From contig NZ_WOFU01000004.1 in assembly GCF_016879755.1 (NCBI RefSeq), forward strand, positions 124,001 to 188,000: 64,000 nucleotides of DNA. Reading direction: 5' to 3'. Below, one piece after another: positions 8,333 to 16,434 of the stretch. The notes under the pieces were generated by a model. That model made no database searches. It was given only the letters and a program-made list of their open reading frames with translations, and was not told the DNA's origin. Numbering within the stretch: position 1 is the stretch's first letter; every line of letters begins with the position of its first letter. The DNA is from Bacillus sp. B15-48 (GTDB lineage Bacteria > Bacillota > Bacilli > Bacillales > Cytobacillaceae). The translations under genes were made by a program, and so were the position numbers.

Positions 8333-9130
8333 ATGGGGAAAAGTCCAAAATATTATGCACCATCCGTGGATACGGCTGCTAGAATTCTTGATTTTTTAAG
8401 TAGATATGAAACAAAGAGAAGTACTTTATCAGAGATAAGTTCCGCATTAGAAATTAATAAAAGTACTTGTCTGAGAGTTTTAAAAACATTGGAAATTCAT
8501 AACCTTGTTTATCAGGAGACAGAAACTCTTAAGTATTCATTAGGAGTTGGAACAGCAGTTTTAGGTTCACGAGCATCTGAAACACTTGAATATTTAGCAG
8601 AAATAAGGCAACATCTTGCCGAGCTGTCTGAAAAGACGGGTTTAACCACTTGCTTTATTCAACGAGTTTCAAGGAAACGCTTGATGATTGTTGCCCAACA
8701 TGAAGGAAAAGACGAACCGCATGTAATCTTATCTATTGGTAATAAGTTTCCAATTATAGAGACTTCTTATGGGAACTGGGTGTTAGCATACTTAGAAGAA
8801 GGAGAAAGGGAGGAGATTTTATCAGAAGGACTTAAACAATTGACAGAGTACACAATTACAGACCTAAATAAATACCGCCAAAACTTAGAGGAAATAAAAA
8901 AGGATGGGTATCTTGTTTCCATTGATGAGTACTATCTTGGGATCAGCGGTTTTTCTTTTCCAGTTTTTGATACGAGAAAAGAATTGCTAGGTGTGATTGC
9001 TGCGGTTGGATTAACCGAAGCACTTGAACATGAACACATTGAAAAGATTACTGCAGAAATAAGGACTTTTAGTCAGCGCTTTCATATGAACCGCACTGGT
9101 GGTCTTAGGTTTGTTGGACCAAACTTATAA
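8333..9130 (+). CDS. IclR-family transcriptional regulator
   Basis: A 265-residue regulator with an N-terminal winged helix-turn-helix (residues 10-65; LSEISSALEINKSTCLRVLK) and a C-terminal IclR effector-binding domain, where YGNWVLAYLEE and DEYYLGISGFSFPVFD are typical. IclR proteins control catabolism of aromatic and small organic acids and usually respond to a pathway intermediate. GGAGA precedes the ATG. Its position between the two halves of the island makes it the obvious local regulator. The effector and operator are unknown. Confidence 0.92.
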   Translation: MGKSPKYYAPSVDTAARILDFLSRYETKRSTLSEISSALEINKSTCLRVLKTLEIHNLVYQETETLKYSLGVGTAVLGSRASETLEYLAEIRQHLAELSEKTGLTTCFIQRVSRKRLMIVAQHEGKDEPHVILSIGNKFPIIETSYGNWVLAYLEEGEREEILSEGLKQLTEYTITDLNKYRQNLEEIKKDGYLVSIDEYYLGISGFSFPVFDTRKELLGVIAAVGLTEALEHEHIEKITAEIRTFSQRFHMNRTGGLRFVGPNL

Positions 9131-9214
9131 AGTAAATACATGGATAGGATGGAATTACCCGGTGTGGCTAGGAACTATAACGTTAAATAATAGTAATAGA
9201 AAGGAGACAACACA

Positions 9215-9985
9215 TTGGAATTAGGATTAAATGGTAAAGTTGCACTTATTACTGGTGGAAGTAAAGGGATTGGCTTGGCGACCGCCACTCGGCTTGCAAA
9301 AGAGGGCGCTAAAATTGCAATCTTTGCTCGTAATAAAGAGTCATTAAATCTAGCTGCCAAAAAGATATCTGAATACTCTTTCGATAAAGTGGTTATGATT
9401 GCAGGTGATGCTAGTATAAAATGTGATTGTCAAAGGGCAATTAATGAAGTCGTTGAACACTTCGGCCAAATCGACATTCTTGTTAACAATGCAGGTGTAG
9501 GAAATGCCTATCCATTTGAAGAGGTGACAACAGAGTTATGGCAGGAAGACCTTGATTTGAAGCTATTCGGAGCCATCCATTGCTCTCGCTTTGCTATTCC
9601 TCACATGCGAAAAGCAGGTGGTGGTGCAATTGTAAATATCACAACAAATGCTGCGAAAGCTCCCCCAGCTTCATCCTTACCTACAACTGTTAGTCGCGCA
9701 GCTGGTCAAGCGTTGACAAAGGCAATGAGTAGAGACCTCGCAGCTGATTCTATCCGTGTCAATACGGTTTGCATTGGAATCATCAGAAGCGACCAATTAG
9801 CAAACATGAGAACGAAACAAAATCTTACATGGGAAGAATTTGATCAGCAATTGAATATTCCGTTAGGGCGGAGTGGGAATGTTGAAGAGGCGGCGAATGT
9901 GATTAGTTTTTTAGCATCTCATGCTGCTTCTTATGTAACCGGAACCGCGATAAATGTCGATGGGGGTGGTGGAGCTACTTTATAG
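9215..9985 (+). CDS. SDR-family protein with altered catalytic residues
   Basis: A 256-residue classical short-chain dehydrogenase fold. The cofactor motif TGGSKGIG (residues 12-19), the NNAG motif near 95 and the C-terminal GTAINVDGG are all present. The catalytic YxxxK motif is not: the aligned positions are Thr 157 and Arg 161 (PTTVSRAAG), and the catalytic Ser region reads NITTNAAK. The protein is intact and full length, so this is not simple decay. It may use other residues or have lost oxidoreductase activity. The start is TTG 9215 with AAAGGAG about eight bases upstream. It follows the IclR gene closely and ends at a strong terminator. Confidence 0.85.
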   Translation: MELGLNGKVALITGGSKGIGLATATRLAKEGAKIAIFARNKESLNLAAKKISEYSFDKVVMIAGDASIKCDCQRAINEVVEHFGQIDILVNNAGVGNAYPFEEVTTELWQEDLDLKLFGAIHCSRFAIPHMRKAGGGAIVNITTNAAKAPPASSLPTTVSRAAGQALTKAMSRDLAADSIRVNTVCIGIIRSDQLANMRTKQNLTWEEFDQQLNIPLGRSGNVEEAANVISFLASHAASYVTGTAINVDGGGGATL

Positions 9986-10007
9986 TTCTATCATGTAGGA
10001 CGTCAGT

Positions 10008-10044
10008 AAAAAAGATACCATATTTTTGATATGGTATCTTTTTT
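10008..10044 (+). terminator. Rho-independent terminator
   Basis: AAAAAAGATACCATAT and ATATGGTATCTTTTTT pair around a short T-rich loop with a T-run. It follows the SDR gene and separates it from the flavoenzyme operon. Confidence 0.85.
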
Positions 10045-10233
10045 CACATGGCAGAAGATGGGTACATATTTCATATTTTCATTTTAAAATTCAGAATATT
10101 ATGATAAAATGAAAATAGAAAATAACTGGTAATATTTATCGTATATCGATAATGTTGGAACGAAGTTTAGAAGAGCTTTGATTAATTACTTTCATTTATA
10201 AGTAATCACAGTAGTAATGGGAGGGACAAACAG

Positions 10234-12228
10234 ATGGAATACCAACAAAATAAGCAATCAACCATAGAAAGTAATTATGCAAAACTATTAGAACCCGCTT
10301 ACATAGGAAAAATGAAATTAAAAAATAGAATGATTTTGTCACCAATGGGTACGTTCCTTGATCATTCAGATGGATCGATATCCAAAGCGCAATTGGACTA
10401 TTATGAGGCTAGGGCAAAAGGTGGCGTTGGAATGGTTACCGTTGAGGCCCAATATATCACCAATAAAACAGATCCGTGGCTGAAAAACAAAACCGTTGTT
10501 GATACAGATAAACAACTAGAAGATTGGAAAAAACTGGCGGACTGTATTCATAAATATGATGCGAAAATTAGCTTGGAATTAAGCATTGGTTTGGGGAGAA
10601 ATTCGTTTGGTTTTGAAGATGGAGATATGGTGTCAGCGTCAGCAATTTCTGCTGGCAGAGTACCGAATGTGATCTGCCGGCCACTAACAGTTTCCGAAAT
10701 TAAAGATCTCGTTGCTTGTTATGGAAGAGCTGCTAGACGAGCGCTCCAAGCAGGGGTCGATTGTTTACTTATACACGCCCATGCAGGGTATCTCCAAGAT
10801 CAATTTCTCACACCGATTTGGAACAAACGGACAGATGAATACGGTGGAAGCTTTCAAAATCGGATGCGGTTTATTACAGAAACCTATAAAGCGATTCGAA
10901 ACGAAGTTGGACCAAATTTTCCAATTGCTGTCCGTTTAGGTGCTTATCACGATTTCCCCGGTGGAAGGACTTTAGAAGAAGGGATAGAGATTATTAAATA
11001 CTTGGAAGGGGTAGGGGTAGATGCCTTCGATATTGATATTGGGTGTCTCGACCGAAAGCAATGGATTACTCCAACCATCTATCATGGTCTCTCAAGCATG
11101 GCACATGCTGCTGCTGCAGTAAAAAAAGAAGTAAGTGTACCGGTGATCAATGCTGGAACGCACTCCCCTGAGTCTGCAGAGGAGCTATTAAAAGAAGGTT
11201 TGATTGATTTTGTCCAGTTTGGCCGTCCGTTAATTGCTGACCCAGAATTACCTGTTAAATTATATAATAATCAACCGGATGCGATTCGCCCTTGTATCTT
11301 CTGCAATGAATTTTGCATTGGGAATACCCAAAAAGGAAAGGCGATTTCATGTGCTGTTCAACCGCAAATAAACTATGAAACTCATTTTCCAGAAGAAGCT
11401 GCAAAAGGAATTTACCCGGATGTAAAAGTAGATACACCAAAAAAAGTCGTTGTGATTGGGGGTGGACCTGGAGGTATGGAGGCGGCAAGAGCTGCAGCAT
11501 CAAGAGGACACGAAGTCACTCTTTATGATAAAAACAATACGCTAGGGGGGCATCTTGTCGTTGCCTCAAAGCTATCATTTAAAGGTAGATTGAATAAATT
11601 TATTACTTGGCAAGAGCGCGAACTTCGCCAGCTAGGAGTGAAAATTGAGTTAGGTAGAAGCATCAACGAAAATTCCCCAGAGCTAGCATCCGCTGATCAA
11701 ATTATTGTCGCACTAGGTCAACAACAAATCACACCGGAAATAAAAGGAATTGAGCAAAATCATGTAATCGATGTGATTCAAGCATATAATCAACCTGAAT
11801 TAATTAAAGGAGATAATATTGTTATTACCGGGGCAAATATTGATGGCTGCGACCTTGCTTTAGAATTGGTGATGAGAGGGAAAGACGTAACAATCGTGGA
11901 AAAAGATGATGAACTCATACGAGAGGCGTTAGCGGATAATCGAGATCCATTGATGTTTAAATTTGAAGACTATCATGTAAACGTTTTAACGAGTAGAAAA
12001 GTTGTTGAATTTACAGCTACTGGTGTTAAAGTAAGGGATTCATCAGGAGAAATACATGAAATACAAGCGGATACAATTGTCACTGCATTTGGTAGAACAG
12101 CAGAAAGTCAGCTTACAAAGAGGATTTGCGAAAAATATAAAACGGTGATTCCACTAGTCATTGATCATCCAATTAGTGTGACTGGGCGAGCTGTCCATGC
12201 TGGATTCAAAGCAGCATTATCGATTTAA
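10234..12228 (+). CDS. 2,4-dienoyl-CoA reductase-like FMN/FAD/4Fe-4S oxidoreductase
   Basis: A 664-residue two-module flavoenzyme of the FadH / trimethylamine dehydrogenase / BaiCD family. Residues 15-350 form an old-yellow-enzyme TIM barrel with the active-site segment LLIHAHAGYLQDQF and NKRTDEYGG. Cys 354, 357, 361 and 373 (C-x2-C-x3-C-x11-C) bind a 4Fe-4S cluster. A FAD/NAD(P)-binding module follows, with VVVIGGGPGGMEAA near residue 408 and a second Rossmann segment near 530. Electrons pass from NAD(P)H through FAD and Fe-S to FMN to reduce an activated C=C bond. GGGAGGG precedes the ATG. It is followed by a MaoC hydratase gene, consistent with a beta-oxidation-like or ring-reduction sequence. 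The substrate is unknown. Confidence 0.9.
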   Translation: MEYQQNKQSTIESNYAKLLEPAYIGKMKLKNRMILSPMGTFLDHSDGSISKAQLDYYEARAKGGVGMVTVEAQYITNKTDPWLKNKTVVDTDKQLEDWKKLADCIHKYDAKISLELSIGLGRNSFGFEDGDMVSASAISAGRVPNVICRPLTVSEIKDLVACYGRAARRALQAGVDCLLIHAHAGYLQDQFLTPIWNKRTDEYGGSFQNRMRFITETYKAIRNEVGPNFPIAVRLGAYHDFPGGRTLEEGIEIIKYLEGVGVDAFDIDIGCLDRKQWITPTIYHGLSSMAHAAAAVKKEVSVPVINAGTHSPESAEELLKEGLIDFVQFGRPLIADPELPVKLYNNQPDAIRPCIFCNEFCIGNTQKGKAISCAVQPQINYETHFPEEAAKGIYPDVKVDTPKKVVVIGGGPGGMEAARAAASRGHEVTLYDKNNTLGGHLVVASKLSFKGRLNKFITWQERELRQLGVKIELGRSINENSPELASADQIIVALGQQQITPEIKGIEQNHVIDVIQAYNQPELIKGDNIVITGANIDGCDLALELVMRGKDVTIVEKDDELIREALADNRDPLMFKFEDYHVNVLTSRKVVEFTATGVKVRDSSGEIHEIQADTIVTAFGRTAESQLTKRICEKYKTVIPLVIDHPISVTGRAVHAGFKAALSI

Positions 12229-12241
12229 CTATATTGGCTGA

Positions 12242-12266
12242 CCCCCTCACTCTAATAGGTGGGGGG
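12242..12266 (+). promoter_or_regulatory. GC-rich intercistronic hairpin
   Basis: CCCCCTCAC and GTGGGGGG form a strong stem with one T-G position directly after the flavoenzyme stop. Only ACAATTT follows, so it may act as a weak terminator or an mRNA-protecting hairpin before the MaoC gene. Confidence 0.5.
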
Positions 12267-12301
12267 ACAATTTCAATCTATTAGAGGAGTGTTATGACAA
12301 T

Positions 12302-12775
12302 ATGCGGATTAAAAGTAGAGGGAAGTACTATGATGAATTGAATGTAGGAGATATTTATGAACATGCAATTACGAGGACAGTGACGGAAACAGATAATTTG
12401 TTGTTTACAACACTTACTCATAATCCACAGCCACTCCATCTAGATATGGAATTTTCAAAATCATCAATAAATGGAACAACAATTTTTAATAATTTCTTTA
12501 CGATGGCATTTGTTGTAGGTGCTTCCGTATCTGATTTAACTTTATTTACAACAATCGCTCATTTGAATTATGAGGAAATTACAAATCCAGTTCCCGTACG
12601 CATTGGAGATACGCTCCGTGCAGAAACTGAAATAATTGCGAAAAATGATGAGGAAACAGAAAACGATTGTGGGAAAGTCTGGTTTGAACATCGTGGCTAT
12701 AATCAAAATGGAGAACTCGTTTGTAAGATTAAACGGGTAGCGTTAATGCTGAAATCGGAACATGCGATTGTTTAA
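12302..12775 (+). CDS. MaoC-family dehydratase (hot-dog fold)
   Basis: A 157-residue single hot-dog domain of the MaoC / (R)-specific enoyl-CoA hydratase family. The hydratase signature is visible as TLTHNPQPLHLD near residues 37-48, where the His plays the role of the catalytic Asp/His pair region. The family adds water to enoyl-CoA or related thioesters. The GAGGAG site ends 12 bases upstream of the ATG at 12302; an out-of-frame ATG at 12294 encodes only 15 residues. It sits between the enoyl-reductase-like enzyme and the Rieske gene, suggesting a hydration step on a CoA-activated intermediate. Confidence 0.85.
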   Translation: MRIKSRGKYYDELNVGDIYEHAITRTVTETDNLLFTTLTHNPQPLHLDMEFSKSSINGTTIFNNFFTMAFVVGASVSDLTLFTTIAHLNYEEITNPVPVRIGDTLRAETEIIAKNDEETENDCGKVWFEHRGYNQNGELVCKIKRVALMLKSEHAIV

Positions 12776-12907
12776 TAAATGATTTCGCTTTTGATTATGG
12801 GTAATCGAAAGGGGTGATGAGGGGAAGATAGGCTAATCGTTACAATTAGTTGTCTGCGATGGATGAATGTGTAAAGTCTATTGATATGGAATAAGGAGGT
12901 TTCCTAA

Positions 12908-13264
12908 TTGCAAAGGACGGTACTATGCCAAAAAGATGAATTGTTATTAGGAGATAAGAAAGTATACCAAGTGAGTCGATTATCTATTTTATTGGTACGT
13001 AAAGAAGATGAAAATTTTTGCGCGGTCCGAAATGCTTGCCCACATCAGGGAGCAGAGCTTGGGAAAGGTGTACTTAGAGGAGGAGCCAATTCAAAAGCTG
13101 TGAAAGAAGTCTGTTATGAGAAACCAGGCGGCTTTATTTATTGCCCTTGGCATCATTGGAGTTTTGACGTAGAAACGGGTTGTTCGATGCATGATCCAGA
13201 AAATACGAAAATTAGGACCTATGAGGTTAAAGTTGAAGGCAATGAAGTCGTCATTTACTCCTAA
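12908..13264 (+). CDS. Rieske [2Fe-2S] ferredoxin-like protein
   Basis: A 118-residue protein with both halves of the Rieske motif: C-x-H in ACPHQGAELGKG (near residue 43) and C-x2-H in YCPWHHWSFDVETG (near residue 80). Insertion between them makes it slightly longer than a minimal Rieske ferredoxin. AAGGAGG with a spacing of eight supports TTG 12908. Such proteins feed electrons to ring-hydroxylating oxygenases, but no oxygenase alpha subunit is encoded anywhere in the island. Its partner is therefore unknown, or it could serve the neighbouring flavoenzyme. Confidence 0.9.
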   Translation: MQRTVLCQKDELLLGDKKVYQVSRLSILLVRKEDENFCAVRNACPHQGAELGKGVLRGGANSKAVKEVCYEKPGGFIYCPWHHWSFDVETGCSMHDPENTKIRTYEVKVEGNEVVIYS

Positions 13265-13348
13265 CAATTAAATTCATGAACGATAGCACGAGCTCATTGT
13301 TGACCGAATGAATAAGTAAATGGTAGGAAGGGGAAAATCCTGTCTACT

Positions 13349-14464
13349 TTGACGAATAAAAGTGATAATCCAGCTGTAGCTAAAAATAAAATCCCGGTAA
13401 TTGATTGCGATGTTCATCCAAATCCGAAGCAATATGAGGACCTAAACCCATACTTAAGTGATTATTGGCGCGATTTTTTAAATGATTGTAAATGGAAGGG
13501 GATTTTTCCGAATATCCCTTCAATGCCAATCGTTGCAAATGCCGGCCATCGGATGGATAGTGTACCTCCTGAGGGAGGATTAGGCTGTTCATCATTGAGT
13601 TATTTTAAGGAAGATGTCATGGACCGCTATAATTATGCTAATGCAATTTTATTCCCTGACTCAACCTTCCAACTGGCTGCCTCTCCTCAGCATGAAATGG
13701 CTACAGCACTAGCGTCAGCCTATAATGATTGGGAAATTGAACATTGGTTGGAAAAAAATCCGAATCTACGTGGCTCAGTTGTAGTTGCCTCTCAAGATCC
13801 AGAAAGTGCTGCACGAGAAATAGACCGTGTTGGAAGCCATCCGCAAATGGCTCAAGTCGGTTTATCTATCCATTCTCCTTATGGCGGCTGGGGAGATAAA
13901 CGTTATTATCCGATTTGGGAAGCTGCTTTGCGTAATAATTTAGTATGTACATTCCACGTATCCGTTCCTGGAGGTCTATTTAGACCTGGACCAGTTTATG
14001 TGAATTATTATCCTGAAGATCAAACGATTCATACTTTAACTTACCAGGCACAAGTCGCAAGTATTGTTTTTGGTGGCGTGTTTGAGAAGTATCAAGAATT
14101 AAAAATGTTATTTGTAGAAGGCGGATTCGCTTGGCTGCCTAGCGTCATGTACACGATGGATACCCATTGGCGAAATTTAAAAAGAGAAGTACCATGGGTC
14201 AAACGCCCTCCAAGCCAAATTGTAAGGGAGCATATGTGGTTTGGGACACAACCATTCATTGAACCAGCAAGACATGAAGACGAAAAACATATCGTTGACA
14301 TCTTAAAAATGGTAGGTACCGATCGTTTCGTGTTTACAAGTGATTATCCACATTGGGAATTTGATGCTCCACATGCAGCGTTAGCAACGATTCCAATCGA
14401 TATTCGCAGAAAGATTTTATATGAGAATGCAGTAGGCCTATTTGCGTTGCCAGATCCGGTTTAA
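13349..14464 (+). CDS. ACMSD-type amidohydrolase (amidohydrolase family 2)
   Basis: A 371-residue metal-dependent hydrolase/decarboxylase of the PF04909 group, which includes 2-amino-3-carboxymuconate-6-semialdehyde, 5-carboxyvanillate and gamma-resorcylate decarboxylases. The DxH metal motif is VIDCDVHPNP near residue 20. A metal His lies in CTFHVSVPGG near 200, and the catalytic Asp is in FTSDYPHWEFD near 332. The start is uncertain: TTG 13349 is 15 bases from GGAAGGGGA, while an in-frame CTG at 13340 has ideal spacing. With the Rieske and VOC genes it suggests a decarboxylation or hydrolysis step on an aromatic or cyclic acid. Family firm, substrate unknown. Confidence 0.88.
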   Translation: MTNKSDNPAVAKNKIPVIDCDVHPNPKQYEDLNPYLSDYWRDFLNDCKWKGIFPNIPSMPIVANAGHRMDSVPPEGGLGCSSLSYFKEDVMDRYNYANAILFPDSTFQLAASPQHEMATALASAYNDWEIEHWLEKNPNLRGSVVVASQDPESAAREIDRVGSHPQMAQVGLSIHSPYGGWGDKRYYPIWEAALRNNLVCTFHVSVPGGLFRPGPVYVNYYPEDQTIHTLTYQAQVASIVFGGVFEKYQELKMLFVEGGFAWLPSVMYTMDTHWRNLKREVPWVKRPPSQIVREHMWFGTQPFIEPARHEDEKHIVDILKMVGTDRFVFTSDYPHWEFDAPHAALATIPIDIRRKILYENAVGLFALPDPV

Positions 14465-14494
14465 GTAATTTATTCTGAATATTATTTCTTTTTG

Positions 14495-14529
14495 GTTTAA
14501 GAGGTTCATCTTTTGATTACCTCTTAAAC
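14495..14529 (+). terminator. hairpin between amidohydrolase gene and dctP copy 3
   Basis: GTTTAAGAGGT at 14495-14505 and ACCTCTTAAAC at 14519-14529 form an 11-bp perfect stem followed by TTTTAAATC. It is likely a partial terminator that separates the receptor gene from upstream transcription. Confidence 0.6.
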
Positions 14530-14572
14530 TTTTAAATCTTATCTATTAAAAAGAAATTATGGGGGGATTCAA

Positions 14573-15655
14573 TTGAAAAAATTTATATCAGCAATCGTTG
14601 TCCTATTGTTTATGTTATTTATCACGGCTTGTGGAAACTCAACGAGTACGAATGAGAATAGTAGTGAAGGTGATTCCGGGTCAACTGAAACTGAGAAGCA
14701 AGAGGAAAAATATGAGTTGACAGTTTCCCACGGATTTCCAGAAACAGCATTTGTTCATAAATTTGTTGAATGGTTTGACGAGGAAGTTCAAAAACGTAGT
14801 GATGGTAGATTATCATTTAATATTTATCCAAATGGGCAACTTTTGCCGGTATCTCAAGAAGTGGCTGGTTTATTAGATGGTCAGGTTGACATGGTCCAAA
14901 GTACATCTCCGGTTCTAACTGGTATTGATCCAATTTGGAACTTTTACGATTTGCCATTTATTTTCAACTACGATGTCAATGAACCGCTAGTTCATTTAGA
15001 AAATATGACAAAGTTTAATCTGCATGAAAACGGTGGAAAATATATCGAAAAGCAAATGGAAGAAAAAGGGATTAAAGTTTTAGGAATGGTTTATAATGAT
15101 TATTTTGGTTCAATCTTTACTGCAGATAAAGATAAAATTGTTACTGATTTGGCCAGTGCCAAAGGCTTAAAAGTGAGAACACCTGGTGGGATTATTACAC
15201 CTGAAACATTAAAACAATTAGGTTCAAGTGGAATGACAATAGCTGGTGCTGAGGCAATTACAGCATTACAACAAGGAGTAGTAGATGGGACGTTAACTAC
15301 GCCAATGTTTGCATTCGATACAAGCCTTCCAGTAGAAACTTATACAGTGGCGCCAATTTTTACAAGTGTTGTCCCTTTATTAATTTCTGTTAATAAATTC
15401 AACTCTTTACCGCAGGATCTTCAAGAGATTCTACTAGAAGTGAAAGAAGATTATCCTCATCATGCTCAACAGGTTGTTTATGAATCATATGTAGAAAAAT
15501 TAAAACAAATGGAAGAAAGAGGAATTGAAATCTATTATCCAACAGACGAGGAGATTGCTGAAATGAAAGAAGCAACACAACCTGTTTGGGAGTTCTATGA
15601 GAAAGAAGTTGATGGGGGAACACAATTGATTGAGGCTCTTAAATCAATGGAATAA
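14573..15655 (+). CDS. TRAP transporter substrate-binding lipoprotein (DctP family), copy 3
   Basis: A 360-residue DctP-family receptor with a lipoprotein signal ending in ITAC (Cys 20) and a Ser/Glu-rich linker. The core closely follows copy 1: VEWFDEEVQKRSDGRL, PIWNFYDLPFIFNY, VRTPGGIITPET and AEAITALQQGVVDG, so the two are recent paralogues. It starts at TTG 14573 with GGGGGGAT upstream. No permease genes are adjacent. It most likely shares DctQM encoded at 2191-4056, extending the range of acids imported by one permease. The ligand contacts sit in the regions where copies 1 and 3 differ. Confidence 0.9.
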   Translation: MKKFISAIVVLLFMLFITACGNSTSTNENSSEGDSGSTETEKQEEKYELTVSHGFPETAFVHKFVEWFDEEVQKRSDGRLSFNIYPNGQLLPVSQEVAGLLDGQVDMVQSTSPVLTGIDPIWNFYDLPFIFNYDVNEPLVHLENMTKFNLHENGGKYIEKQMEEKGIKVLGMVYNDYFGSIFTADKDKIVTDLASAKGLKVRTPGGIITPETLKQLGSSGMTIAGAEAITALQQGVVDGTLTTPMFAFDTSLPVETYTVAPIFTSVVPLLISVNKFNSLPQDLQEILLEVKEDYPHHAQQVVYESYVEKLKQMEERGIEIYYPTDEEIAEMKEATQPVWEFYEKEVDGGTQLIEALKSME

Positions 15656-15674
15656 AGGAATTTACTATATTTGA

Positions 15675-16211
15675 GTGGAGGTTTTGAACATAAATAATAT
15701 GGCAGGTGTTCTTATCCCTGGAAGTCTAGCAGACTACGTAGGTGCTGACCTAATTCAATTAGGCTTTGTTACAAAAGATCTTGAGCAAGCGATGCAGTTT
15801 TTAAAAAAGTCCTATGGAGTTAAAAAATTCCTAACGAAAGAGTCGAGAGTAACGGATGCAACGTATGAGGGGAAGCCGGTTAACTTTTCAATTAAAGCAG
15901 CACACGCTTATATAGGGAACCTTTTCCTAGAAGTGATTCAACCTGTTTCTGGAGAGAATCCATATGATAAATATTTAACTGATACAGAAAGAAAGGTGAC
16001 CTTACATCATCTCTGCATGAAAGTAGCCGATTGGGAAAAAACAATTGCCGATATCCAAAAGGCCGGTTTCGAATTTTCTTTTGAAGGACATAATCCAAAA
16101 GGCGGTATTCGTTTTGGTTATATTGACATGACGAAAGAGATGGGGCTCATGTTAGAATTTATCAACGGTGGTGATTCTTTATTTGACAAATTAAAGAGTG
16201 GCACCTATTAA
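15675..16211 (+). CDS. VOC-family protein, copy 2
   Basis: A protein of up to 178 residues with a VOC fold: module 1 starts LIQLGFVTKDLEQAMQFLKK and module 2 HHLCMKVADWEKTIADIQ. The possible metal ligands are the His in HHLCMKV and the Glu in GLMLEFI. The start is unclear. GTG 15675, TTG 15684 and ATG 15699 are in frame, and the GGAGG at 15677-15681 is not ideally spaced for any of them. It directly follows dctP copy 3 by 20 bases and is probably co-transcribed. Fold clear; function (epimerase, lyase or dioxygenase) not determined. Confidence 0.75.
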   Translation: MEVLNINNMAGVLIPGSLADYVGADLIQLGFVTKDLEQAMQFLKKSYGVKKFLTKESRVTDATYEGKPVNFSIKAAHAYIGNLFLEVIQPVSGENPYDKYLTDTERKVTLHHLCMKVADWEKTIADIQKAGFEFSFEGHNPKGGIRFGYIDMTKEMGLMLEFINGGDSLFDKLKSGTY

Positions 16212-16434
16212 ATAAACGGTAATTGATAACATCGATTCGATTAACTAAAATTTCTAGCGTTGTCCAGCCAATTTTTTTAGCTGAAATTAATAATTTACTT
16301 GCACTACTCGCTACTTGATAACCAACAGCCCTTGCGATTAAAAGAGTGAGTAATTTGAATAGTCAATGTTTTAGGGAACTAGTAAAAGATTTTAGCAGCT
16401 TACTAGGAGAATGAAACCTTAGGAGGCGTTTATA

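Noticed and set aside
12294-12340. ATG 12294 as start of the MaoC gene
   Set aside because: It is closer to the GAGGAG site but out of frame and stops after 15 codons.
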